DNA of 18,646 nucleotides from Sporichthyaceae bacterium (GTDB lineage: Bacteria; Actinomycetota; Actinomycetes; JACCUZ01), in the NCBI GenBank assembly GCA_013698395.1, contig JACCUZ010000083.1, positions 1 through 18,646 on the forward strand. The letters are read 5' to 3'. The position numbers and the translations under genes were made by a program. The notes under the pieces were generated by a model. That model was not told the origin of the DNA. It was given only the letters and a program-made list of their open reading frames with translations, and made no database searches. This document shows, in pieces, positions 1 to 6,264 of this stretch (position 1 is its first letter; every line of letters starts with the position of its first letter).

Positions 1-903
1 CGCCGGGCACCGGGTGAGCAGGACGGCGAACTCGTCCCCGCCGAGCCGGCCGACCATGTCTTCCGGTCGGACGCTGGAGAGCAGCCGCTGTGCCACCTCG
101 ACGAGCAGCAGGTCGCCGTGGAGATGACCGAGTGTGTCGTTGATCTGCTTGAAGCCATCAAGGTCGAGCAGCAGCATCGTCGGCTGCTGGTCCAGCCCGG
201 CTGCGGCGGCCAGGGCCTCGGTGGTCCGTTTGTGCAGCAACGTGCGGTTGGGCAGTCCGGTCAGCGCATCGTGATGGGCCTGGTGGGACAGGTGGACGGC
301 CACGCCTCGAGCACCTTCGTGCAACTTCCAGTTGATCAGCGCGCCGACGCACGCCGCCGCGAAGAGGGCGGCGTGGATGGCTGCCCAGGTCCACGGGTGC
401 TCCTGTGCGGCGCGGTGGTTGTACACGGCGTCGCTGTTGATGGTCCCGATCACACCGTGGTGCACGAGGACGAACCCGACCGCTACGCCGAACGGGTACC
501 AGCTCTCATAGAGCGCCGCGATCGGCACCATCGCGAAGAAGTGGAAGTGCGCCTCGATCGCACCGCCGGACAGGTGCACGACGATCGCGGAGATCACCAT
601 CAGGCCGAGTCCGGCGACCAGCGCCCGCACGACACGGGGCGGCCTGGACCAGATCGCCGCCACCGTCATGCCGGCCGGCAGGGCGGCTTCGAAAAGGGCG
701 TGACCCAGGGAGTATCCGCGCAGCAGCGCAAAGAGCGGCAACACAGCTGTCTGGACCGCGAGCAGGCCGACCACCCACCGATGCCGCAGCCGCCACACCT
801 CGTCGGGGAGCGGGTGACCTTGCGGCAACCATCGATGACCGAAGAGCGCCACACCGGTGCGGGCCCGTCCGAGCCTCGTGGCCACGGCTGCGGACGACTC
901 CAC
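1..903 (-). CDS. Membrane-anchored GGDEF diguanylate cyclase (3' end cut by window edge)
   Basis: I translated 301 codons on the minus strand from a GTG at 903-901. AGAAGG lies at 918-913, nine bases upstream, and supports this start. The N-terminal half is a hydrophobic sensor region with several membrane segments. It holds a His/Phe-rich stretch (HFHFF, then HHGVIG) that I associate with membrane sensors of actinobacterial GGDEF proteins. The catalytic domain then begins with the family signature HDALTGLPNRT, followed by DLDGFKQIND and GGDEF at 42-28. RPED sits five residues before GGDEF and matches the RxxD inhibitory site, so product feedback is likely. The expected activity is synthesis of cyclic di-GMP from two GTP at the inner membrane face. 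The C-terminus is outside the window, so an additional EAL domain cannot be excluded. The gene is divergent from the channel gene at 1091. Confidence 0.93.
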   Translation of the reverse strand, partial: MESSAAVATRLGRARTGVALFGHRWLPQGHPLPDEVWRLRHRWVVGLLAVQTAVLPLFALLRGYSLGHALFEAALPAGMTVAAIWSRPPRVVRALVAGLGLMVISAIVVHLSGGAIEAHFHFFAMVPIAALYESWYPFGVAVGFVLVHHGVIGTINSDAVYNHRAAQEHPWTWAAIHAALFAAACVGALINWKLHEGARGVAVHLSHQAHHDALTGLPNRTLLHKRTTEALAAAAGLDQQPTMLLLDLDGFKQINDTLGHLHGDLLLVEVAQRLLSSVRPEDMVGRLGGDEFAVLLTRCPA

Positions 904-1090
904 GATCGGCAACCTTCTTTCGCTAGGTGTTCGCCTACTTCTCGGCAGAACCGGAGCCGATCTTCACCTCGCCAGGGCTCCCAAAGAGTTCATCGGCCGT
1001 TGTTTGACCTGGCACCGTTCGCTGGTGTGTCCTGGGCGCGATGCCGACTGACGCGGTGCGGTCCCCACGACCGGTCGGACGGCGCCGCCG

Positions 1091-1819
1091 ATGCGCCGAC
1101 GACTGCTCGCCGAGTTCCTCGGCACCGGGCTGCTGGTCACCGTCGTGGTCGGGTCGGGGATCGCCGCAGAACGGTTGTCGCCCGAGGACGTGGGCCTCCA
1201 GCTGCTGGAGAACTCCCTTGCGACCGTGTTCGGGCTGGCTGTGCTCATCCTGATGCTCGGCCCGGTCTCCGGCGCGCACTTCAATCCGGTGGTGTCCGCC
1301 GCAGACTGGTGGCTGGGTCGGCGGTCAGGAACCGGACTGTCCGGCCAGGAGGTCGGCGCCTACACCGGCGCGCAGACCGCTGGCGGCGTCGCCGGAGCGG
1401 TGCTGGCCAACGTCATGTTCGACGTACAGCTGGGCTTCTCCACCACTGAACGGTCCGACTGGCGACTCTGGGCCGGTGAGGTCGTCGCGACCGCCGGTCT
1501 GGTCACCCTCGTCTTCGCTCTCGCCCGCACGGGTCGAGGTGCGTTGGCGGCCCCGGCAGTGGGGGCATACATCGGGACGGCCTACTGGTTCACCAGCTCG
1601 ACATCGTTCGCGAACCCGGCTGTGACGGCCGGGCGGGTGTTCTCGGACAGCTTCGCCGGCATCGAGCCGGCGTCCGTCCTTGGCTTGGTCGTCGCTCAGG
1701 TCCTCGGCGGCGCTCTCGCCGTGGTCGTCGTTAGGGCGCTCTATCCCGACGTCGCCGCATCCGCGGGGGACGTCGTCGTCCCCACCCTCGTGACCGGAGA
1801 CGCCCGTGACGAGCACTGA
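1091..1819 (+). CDS. MIP/aquaporin-family channel linked to arsenate reductase
   Basis: This 242-residue membrane protein has about six hydrophobic segments and two pore half-helices. The first NPA box reads NPV (residues 65-67, in GAHFNPV) and the second is a true NPA (175-177). The residue after the second NPA is Val. In ordinary water channels this is the Arg of the ar/R selectivity filter, so a wider solute pore is likely. The gene overlaps the downstream arsenate reductase by 14 bases, which points to translational coupling. By analogy with Sinorhizobium AqpS, the inferred job is to let arsenite leave the cell after arsenate is reduced. Neither an ArsB/ACR3 pump nor an ArsR repressor is visible in the window. 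ATG at 1091 is the only sensible start because an in-frame stop lies at 1049. No clear Shine-Dalgarno precedes it. The family is certain; the substrate is inferred. Confidence 0.92.
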   Translation: MRRRLLAEFLGTGLLVTVVVGSGIAAERLSPEDVGLQLLENSLATVFGLAVLILMLGPVSGAHFNPVVSAADWWLGRRSGTGLSGQEVGAYTGAQTAGGVAGAVLANVMFDVQLGFSTTERSDWRLWAGEVVATAGLVTLVFALARTGRGALAAPAVGAYIGTAYWFTSSTSFANPAVTAGRVFSDSFAGIEPASVLGLVVAQVLGGALAVVVVRALYPDVAASAGDVVVPTLVTGDARDEH

Positions 1820-2252
1820 CCAGCCCAGCATCCTGTTCGCGTGCCGGGCCAACGCCGGTCGCAGCGTGACCGGCAAGGTCCTGGCCGAGCGGTACGCCGG
1901 AGACCGGGTCGCGGTCTTCTCGGCGGGCTCCGAGCCGGGAGAGCACGTCCACCCGGAGGTGGCGGCCGTGCTGGCGTCCATGGGCCTGGACACCGACCGC
2001 GAGACACCCAAGGGGTTCGACCCCGACGGGCAGTACACCGCGGTGGTCACAATGGGCTGCGGCGAGGCGTGCCCGTTCTACGCCGGTGCCCGCTACGAGG
2101 ACTGGGAGCTCGAGGACCCCAAGGGCCAGGACGAGGCGACGGTGCGGCGCATCGTCACCGACATCGACACACGGGTCCGGGAGCTGCTGGTCAGGCTCGT
2201 GCCCGACCTCGAGCTGCCGCCCTCGGTCGTGGAGCCGGGCGCCTCGCGCTGA
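1806..2252 (+). CDS. arsC: Arsenate reductase, LMW-phosphatase fold, mycothiol-coupled type
   Basis: This 148-residue protein has the low-molecular-weight phosphatase fold. The P-loop C-X5-R is C13 to R19 (CRANAGRS) and the general acid is Asp104 in EDPKG. The segment TMGCGEACP (Cys85, Cys89) is characteristic of arsenate reductases rather than tyrosine phosphatases. It resembles the mycothiol-using enzymes of Corynebacterium glutamicum as I recall them. The protein should reduce arsenate to arsenite using mycothiol/mycoredoxin or thioredoxin in the cytoplasm. It starts at a GTG inside the end of the channel gene, so the two are very likely co-transcribed. Its stop is 21 bases from the convergent bldC stop. 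The electron donor is inferred, not seen. Confidence 0.93.
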   Translation: MTSTDQPSILFACRANAGRSVTGKVLAERYAGDRVAVFSAGSEPGEHVHPEVAAVLASMGLDTDRETPKGFDPDGQYTAVVTMGCGEACPFYAGARYEDWELEDPKGQDEATVRRIVTDIDTRVRELLVRLVPDLELPPSVVEPGASR

Positions 2253-2273
2253 GCCCCCGGCCCGGCAGGACGG

Positions 2274-2480
2274 TCAGGCTTCGGTGCGGGGCGCCGGGAT
2301 GCCCGCAAGGAGCGAGCGCACCTCGGACTCGCGGTAACGACGGTGGCCGCCCAGCGTACGGATCGAGGTGAGCTTGCCGGCCTTGGCCCAGCGGGTCACC
2401 GTCTTGGGGTCGACACGGAACATCGTCGCGACCTCGGCGGGGGTCAGCAACGGCTCGGCGTCGGGTGTGCGCGTGGTCAC
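2274..2480 (-). CDS. bldC: BldC, MerR-like developmental transcription regulator
   Basis: This 68-residue protein is a single winged helix-turn-helix of the MerR/excisionase type. It contains LLTPAEVA (11-18), FRVDPKTVTRWAKAGKL (21-37) and the wing GGHRRYRESEVR (44-55). This pattern and length match BldC of Streptomyces, a small DNA-binding protein that controls entry into morphological development and is conserved even in non-sporulating actinobacteria. Unlike classical MerR proteins it lacks an effector domain. The GTG start at 2480-2478 is preceded by a purine-rich site (GGAGAAGAGG on the minus strand). The hypothetical gene and Leu/Val dehydrogenase next door fit the locus I recall from streptomycetes. 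Its control in this organism is unknown. Confidence 0.96.
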   Translation of the reverse strand: MTTRTPDAEPLLTPAEVATMFRVDPKTVTRWAKAGKLTSIRTLGGHRRYRESEVRSLLAGIPAPRTEA

Positions 2481-2504
2481 GGGTCGACCTCTTCTCCTGG
2501 GGCG

Positions 2505-2522
2505 AACCGATCGATATCGGTT
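2505..2522 (-). promoter_or_regulatory. Hairpin in the bldC 5' leader
   Basis: AACCGAT (2505-2511) and ATCGGTT (2516-2522) are perfect complements separated by CGAT. They form a 7-bp stem with a 4-base loop. The hairpin lies just upstream of the bldC ribosome binding site. It could be an RNA structure affecting translation or a DNA site for a regulator. The function is inferred only from position. Confidence 0.45.
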
Positions 2523-2548
2523 CTGGTGGTCCAGGGGTAATAGTGCCC

Positions 2549-2554
2549 GTTATA
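2549..2554 (-). promoter_or_regulatory. Candidate -10 element for bldC
   Basis: Read on the minus strand this is TATAAC, five of six matches to TATAAT, in otherwise GC-rich DNA. It lies about 70 bases before the bldC start codon. It sits inside a small hairpin, CCCGT-TAT-ACGGG (2546-2558). No good TTGACA-like -35 is at the right distance, so an alternative sigma factor or an activator may be involved. Confidence 0.35.
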
Positions 2555-2664
2555 CGGGTCTGTCCGGAATGGTTCGGACGGGCCATTTTTCAAGTGAGGC
2601 GAGAGGACTAGCCCGCTGATGCCGTGCGGTCCAGCCTGCCTGGCCGAACGGCGCATCCGCGGCG

Positions 2665-3534
2665 CTAGTTGGCGTGCTCGAAGGCCGCGACCGCGATCCA
2701 CCGTTCGACGACGGAGCGGTACCGCTGGGCCGCCGTCTCCTCGTCCCCGGCAGCCAGCGCGGCCAACGCCGCGGTGACATCCGCCACGGATGTGTCGCTG
2801 CCACCGTCGACACCGGCGATCCGCGACAGGCCCGCGTAGTCGAGCTCGACCCAGGCCCGGGGGTGCCACTCCTCGAGCCAGAGGCCGAGGTCGGTCAGCT
2901 CCTCCACGGCGTCGATCTCCCCCAGAGACTCCCGGACCGTACGCAGGGCGCGCGCGACGCGGCGCCGGGCCGCCGACATCCGGGTCCGGTGCACGACACA
3001 CGTCGGCTCGGACCGCTCGCCGGACCGCTCGGACACCTGGTCGCTCGGAGCGAACGGCACCAGCCACTGCAGAGGTACCGACCAGGTCGCGGTGAGGATG
3101 CGCAGCGCCGAACCGACCTGGTCCGCCCCCCACCGCTCGTGGTCGGACTCCACTCTGGCGAGGGCGGCCGGCGGCACGAAGGCGTGCAGCAGAGCGTCGG
3201 GCAGGCCGTCCCGGAACTGGCCCAGTGCCACCCAGGAGCGCAACCGGGTCTGGACGGGGCAGACGTACGTCGTGTCGTCGGTTACCAGGACGAATGCCTC
3301 CGGCACCTCGTCGGAGGGCACGGGCTGTGGGGGCACGCTGAGGACTCCGGCCAGGGCCATCCGGTGCTCCGCCACCAACCGGTTGGACCGGGTGCCGGCC
3401 CGGGCTGCATAGTTCGCCCAGGCGTCGCGCTCCTCGGGCGGGAACGCGACCAGTGGCTCGTAGACGCGCAGGTAGGCGGCCGGGCTCCCCGCCCCGGGGC
3501 GCGGGAACGGCAACGGTGGCGGCACGTCTTGCAC
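2665..3534 (-). CDS. Conserved actinobacterial protein of unknown function
   Basis: This 289-residue protein matches no family I can name with certainty. It is predicted soluble, with no signal peptide or membrane segment. The N-terminus is Pro-rich. A middle part contains two Trp-rich stretches (RSWVALGQF and TWSVPLQWLVPF). The C-terminal third is mostly helical, Ala/Glu-rich and ends in a WIAVAAFEHAN tail. I recall a similar protein between bldC and the amino-acid dehydrogenase in streptomycetes, so a housekeeping role in actinobacteria is likely. The start is a GTG at 3534-3532 with no evident Shine-Dalgarno. Only 25 bases separate it from the divergent dehydrogenase, so the promoters must overlap. 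The exact start is uncertain. Confidence 0.8.
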   Translation of the reverse strand: MQDVPPPLPFPRPGAGSPAAYLRVYEPLVAFPPEERDAWANYAARAGTRSNRLVAEHRMALAGVLSVPPQPVPSDEVPEAFVLVTDDTTYVCPVQTRLRSWVALGQFRDGLPDALLHAFVPPAALARVESDHERWGADQVGSALRILTATWSVPLQWLVPFAPSDQVSERSGERSEPTCVVHRTRMSAARRRVARALRTVRESLGEIDAVEELTDLGLWLEEWHPRAWVELDYAGLSRIAGVDGGSDTSVADVTAALAALAAGDEETAAQRYRSVVERWIAVAAFEHAN

Positions 3535-3547
3535 CCTAGCCGCGGCC

Positions 3548-3553
3548 TACGCT
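3548..3553 (+). promoter_or_regulatory. Candidate -10 of a leaderless Leu/Val dehydrogenase transcript
   Basis: TACGCT fits the TANNNT -10 pattern of actinobacteria. It ends six bases before the ATG at 3560, exactly the spacing expected if transcription starts on the A of the start codon. The gene has no Shine-Dalgarno, which fits a leaderless message. The -35 is not convincing: TTGCAC at 3529-3534 is too close. Confidence 0.5.
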
Positions 3554-3559
3554 GGCGCC

Positions 3560-4630
3560 ATGCCGGACACGGTGTGCGGCCCGCATGCCGGTGCCCGTCA
3601 TGCGCACGAGCAGGTGATCTTCGGTGCCGACGACAGCGCCGGCCTGCGGGTCATCGTCGCGATCTACTCGACCGCGCTGGGCCCGGCCCTCGGCGGCACC
3701 CGGTTCCATCCCTACGCGACCGAGGCCGGCGCGCTCGCCGACGTCCTCGACCTGTCCCAGGCCATGGCCTACAAGAACGCCCTGGCCGGGCTCGACCACG
3801 GAGGCGGCAAGGCGGTCATCGTCGGGGATCCGACTCGGGACAAGACCGAGGCGCTGCTCAGGGCGTACGGCCGGTTCCTGGAGTCGCTCGGCGGGCGCTA
3901 CGTGACCGCCTGCGACGTGGGCACCTACGTGGCGGACATGGACGTGGTGGCCCGCGAGACGCGGTTCGCGACGGGGCGCAGCGAGGCAAGCGGCGGGGCG
4001 GGCGACTCGTCGGTGCTCACGGCGTTCGGGGTGTTCCAGGGGATGCGGGCCTGCGCGGCTCATCTCTGGGGCACGGCGTCGCTGGCGGGGCGGACCGTCG
4101 GGATCTCCGGCGTGGGCAAGGTGGGACGGCAGCTCGTCCCGCAGCTGGTCGCCGATGGGGCAACGGTGGTTGTGGCCGATGTCTCGGAGCGCGCGATCGA
4201 TGACGTACGTCGTCAGCAGCCGGCCGTGCACGTCCTCGGCAGCACCGATGAGCTCGTGCGGGCGGAGCTCGACGTGTTCTCCCCCTGCGCGCTGGGCCAC
4301 GCCCTTACCGACGAAGTGGTCGCCAACCTGCGAGCCCGAATCGTCTGTGGCGGGGCGAACAACCAGCTCGCCCATCCCGGCATCGAGGAGGGGCTCGCGC
4401 GGCGCGGGATCCTCTATGCGCCCGACTACTGCGTGAACTCGGGTGGGGTCATCCAGGTGGCCGACGAGCTGCGAGGCTTCTCCTTCGAGCGGGCAAAGGC
4501 GAAGGCCGCGATGATCTTCGACACGACCGCGAAGGTGCTCGCCCTGGCCGAGGCCGAGGGCGTACCGCCGGTGGTGGCAGCGGACCGGCTGGCCGAGGAG
4601 CGGATGGATTCCGCACTGTCCGACACCTGA
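3560..4630 (+). CDS. vdh: Leucine/valine (branched-chain amino acid) dehydrogenase
   Basis: This 356-residue NAD-dependent enzyme oxidatively deaminates branched-chain amino acids to their 2-oxo acids. It links amino-acid catabolism to precursors for branched fatty acids and polyketides. The N-terminal substrate domain has GPALGGTRF (41-49) and the paired lysines K72 (in YKNALAG) and K84 (in GGGKAV), where the second is the catalytic Lys in leucine dehydrogenases. The GGRYVTACDVGT segment follows. The Rossmann nucleotide site is GVGKVG (184-189), and APDYCVNSGGVIQ is the conserved C-terminal active-site region. The length is usual for the family. It closely resembles Streptomyces valine dehydrogenase, but leucine versus valine preference cannot be read from the sequence. 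The start at 3560 is supported by the TACGCT element and a likely leaderless transcript. Confidence 0.95.
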   Translation: MPDTVCGPHAGARHAHEQVIFGADDSAGLRVIVAIYSTALGPALGGTRFHPYATEAGALADVLDLSQAMAYKNALAGLDHGGGKAVIVGDPTRDKTEALLRAYGRFLESLGGRYVTACDVGTYVADMDVVARETRFATGRSEASGGAGDSSVLTAFGVFQGMRACAAHLWGTASLAGRTVGISGVGKVGRQLVPQLVADGATVVVADVSERAIDDVRRQQPAVHVLGSTDELVRAELDVFSPCALGHALTDEVVANLRARIVCGGANNQLAHPGIEEGLARRGILYAPDYCVNSGGVIQVADELRGFSFERAKAKAAMIFDTTAKVLALAEAEGVPPVVAADRLAEERMDSALSDT

Positions 4631-4631
4631 C

Positions 4632-4645
4632 CCGCCGATGGGCGG
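4632..4645 (+). terminator. Short GC hairpin after the dehydrogenase stop
   Basis: CCGCC (4632-4636), loop GATG and GGCGG (4641-4645) begin one base after the stop codon. There is no U-run. It may be a weak terminator or a 3'-end stabiliser. Confidence 0.3.
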
Positions 4646-4693
4646 AACACCGACCGGGCATGTACCGTTGCACCCACGGAGAACACACTGATC

Positions 4694-4720
4694 CGGGGCC
4701 GCCACGCGCTGGCCGCCCCG
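4694..4720 (+). promoter_or_regulatory. Strong hairpin in the DUF3073 leader
   Basis: CGGGGC (4694-4699) pairs with GCCCCG (4715-4720), and inside them GCCA (4701-4704) pairs with TGGC (4710-4713) around a five-base loop. This leaves one C-C mismatch. The stem is followed by TTTACGTATGA and then the GAGGGGG ribosome binding site of the DUF3073 gene. It could be a late terminator for the dehydrogenase or a 5' leader structure. A possible -10, TACCGT, lies at 4663-4668, which would place the hairpin inside the DUF3073 leader. Confidence 0.45.
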
Positions 4721-4743
4721 TTTACGTATGAGGGGGTCGAGCC

Positions 4744-4932
4744 ATGGGGCGCGGCCGGGCCAAGGCGAAGCAGACGAAGGTCGCTCGTGAGCTGAAGTAC
4801 AGCTCGCAGGGCACCGACTTCGAGGCTCTGCAACGAGAGCTGGCGGGGGCACCTGCGCCCGAGCGGTCGCTGTCGAGCGACTCAGGCTCCGACGAGGACG
4901 ACTACGACGAGTGGGCCGCCGACCGGCGCTGA
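4744..4932 (+). CDS. DUF3073 family small protein
   Basis: This 62-residue protein begins MGRGRAKAKQTKVARELKY, the signature of the actinobacteria-specific DUF3073 family. The N-terminal half is strongly basic. The C-terminal half is acidic (DEDDYDEW), so the charge is polarised along the chain. No enzymatic motif is present. The function is unknown; binding to nucleic acid or ribosome is only a guess from the basic end. GAGGGGG lies seven bases before the ATG and fixes the start. The dehydrogenase - DUF3073 - purM neighbourhood is conserved in relatives as I recall, but here the DUF559-like gene lies between DUF3073 and purM. Confidence 0.92.
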   Translation: MGRGRAKAKQTKVARELKYSSQGTDFEALQRELAGAPAPERSLSSDSGSDEDDYDEWAADRR

Positions 4933-4960
4933 TCGCGTGAGCGGCCAGCCCCGCTCAACG

Positions 4961-5003
4961 TAGGGATCCCGGTCCCTAAGCGGCCGCGCAACCTCTCCGT
5001 TAC
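4961..5003. repeat. Hairpin repeat element, left copy
   Basis: The element starts with the stem TAGGGA (4961-4966) / TCCCTA (4973-4978). It continues with AAG, CCGCG and CTCTCCGTTAC (4993-5003). Its 34-base core from 4970 matches 6186-6219 in register at 26 positions, including 11 consecutive bases. It lies between the convergent DUF3073 and DUF559-like genes, so the hairpin may serve as a two-way terminator. Confidence 0.6.
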
Positions 5004-5051
5004 GGGATCCGGTTCCGGTGGCCCGTCGGATGGCCGCCCACCGGTTGGCCG

Positions 5052-6083
5052 TCACGCTGAGCGCGCGGAACCCAGCCGGTCGCCAGTGACAAGATCGATC
5101 CCGGTACGGATTGCCGCGGCTCGCAGCCGGTCGTACACCGCCGAACCCGGCTGCCACCCCCGCGACAGCAGGGCCGCCGCCACGGTGACCACGCACAGCT
5201 CCCCGGCATGGCGGACTCCGTGGGAACTGAGCGTGATAACCAGCCGGCCGCTGATTCCGAGCACGTTGCGCCGGTGATCGTCGCGCTCGCCGCGCTCCCA
5301 CAGTTCGTGCTGTGAACCGTTGACCTCGACCGTGACCAGCCACTCCTCGAAGTCGCTGTCCAGGTACCAGGTGCCGGTCGACCGCTGAATCTTCTGCTGT
5401 CGGGTCGGCGCCGGCAGACCGTGGGTCCGGCACAGGAGCGACCAGGTTCGCTCAGGCAACGAGTGCGCACCGCCTTCGGCGTCGTTGACCGCCTCGATGA
5501 TGAGGCCTCGCCGGGCCAGCCTCTCGATCTGGTCGAGGACGTCGCGCAGGTCGGCAGGCCGGACCAGTCGCTGCTGGATGCCCGAGAGGATGACGAGCCG
5601 GGCCCGCTCGTCCGAGGAGCACGCTTCGGCGCCGGTCACGAGGGCCGGCGGCAGGCGGAGGCGCGGCGGCCGCTTCGCCGGATGGACCCGATCAGGTGTC
5701 AACAGGCGCGACTGGCGAGGCCGCACGGTCACCAGGGAGTGATCGAGCTCTGGCGCATAGACGCCGTGCGGGACCACCGTGTGCAGGACCGGACTGGCGA
5801 ACCCGCTCAGTCCCTCGGCCGTGGCGGCGGTGAGCCCCGCGAGCGCCGAGCGCGGCCCGCTGTGCAGGGTCGCGACCCACCACCGCTGCCGCTCGTTGAG
5901 CAGGCCCGTGTGCAGGACGACGACGCGCGGGCCGATGGGCTGCCACCGACCCGAGTCCGCACGGTGCCCGATGTGGTGTCGAGCGACGTCCAGGCCGGCG
6001 AGCTGTGTCCGGGAGACGACCTGGTCCTGCTCCTGTGCGAGCCGGGCGATGGCCAGCTCGTCAAAGGCAGGCGGACGGGACAT
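5052..6083 (-). CDS. AbiEi-like winged-helix plus DUF559/Vsr-type nuclease-fold protein
   Basis: This 343-residue protein belongs to a family widespread in actinobacteria. The N-terminal part (about 10-60) resembles the AbiEi-type winged helix, with QLAGLDVARHHIGH and a GRW.PIGPRV turn. The C-terminal part is DUF559-like and related to very-short-patch-repair endonucleases. A possible metal site is Asp242/Asp244 followed by EVNG (253-256), with LPERTW (209-214) before it. The usual His/Arg tail after EVxG is only partly kept (HELWERGERDDHRR), so catalytic activity is uncertain. No partner toxin of AbiEii type is nearby, so this looks like an orphan. It lies inside otherwise conserved synteny, between DUF3073 and purM, and related repeats lie on both sides. 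Its role (defence, DNA processing or regulation) is unknown. Confidence 0.85.
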   Translation of the reverse strand: MSRPPAFDELAIARLAQEQDQVVSRTQLAGLDVARHHIGHRADSGRWQPIGPRVVVLHTGLLNERQRWWVATLHSGPRSALAGLTAATAEGLSGFASPVLHTVVPHGVYAPELDHSLVTVRPRQSRLLTPDRVHPAKRPPRLRLPPALVTGAEACSSDERARLVILSGIQQRLVRPADLRDVLDQIERLARRGLIIEAVNDAEGGAHSLPERTWSLLCRTHGLPAPTRQQKIQRSTGTWYLDSDFEEWLVTVEVNGSQHELWERGERDDHRRNVLGISGRLVITLSSHGVRHAGELCVVTVAAALLSRGWQPGSAVYDRLRAAAIRTGIDLVTGDRLGSARSA

Positions 6084-6178
6084 GTGCCCAGCGTCGCGGA
6101 CGTCGGCCGGGCCGCCGCTCGTCCACAGGTCAGCCGGTACAGGCCGGGTCGGTCGACGGGCCGGTCTGTCCTAGCGGA

Positions 6179-6219
6179 GGGGAAACGGTCCCCAAGAATC
6201 CGCGATCTCTCTCCGTTAC
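6179..6219. repeat. Hairpin repeat element, right copy
   Basis: The element starts with the stem GGGGA (6179-6183) / TCCCC (6189-6193). It continues with AAG, CCGCG and CTCTCCGTTAC (6209-6219), and is 1216 bases from the matching left copy. The stem differs from the left copy by an A-T to G-C swap on both sides, so pairing is kept, with one base fewer in the loop. It lies 95 bases upstream of the DUF559-like gene and beyond the purM 3' end. Confidence 0.6.
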
Positions 6220-6230
6220 CGGCGTGACGG

Positions 6231-6254
6231 GGGCCGGCCCGGCTGGGCCGGCCC
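6231..6254 (-). terminator. GC-rich hairpin after purM
   Basis: GGGCCGGCCC (6231-6240) and its identical, self-complementary copy (6245-6254) form a 10-bp stem with loop GGCT. It lies ten bases past the purM stop. There is no U-tract, which is common for actinobacterial terminators. Confidence 0.65.
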
Positions 6255-6264
6255 GGCCCGGCGG

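Noticed and set aside
1068..1077. 10-base palindrome CGACCGGTCG before the channel gene as an ArsR site
   Set aside because: GC-rich palindromes of this size are common here, and it lies only 13 bases before the start codon without similarity to ArsR boxes I know.
1041..1253. Possible longer start or separate ORF before the channel gene
   Set aside because: It is in a different frame from the channel, which has a stop at 1049, and encodes only Arg/Pro-rich sequence.
118..1449. 443-codon open frame on the plus strand
   Set aside because: It runs antisense to the GGDEF gene and overlaps the channel gene in another frame. The translation is Arg/Gly/Pro-rich with no domain, a typical GC-rich shadow.
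2674..4203. 509-codon open frame on the plus strand
   Set aside because: It covers the reverse of the hypothetical gene and another frame of the dehydrogenase. The composition is not protein-like.
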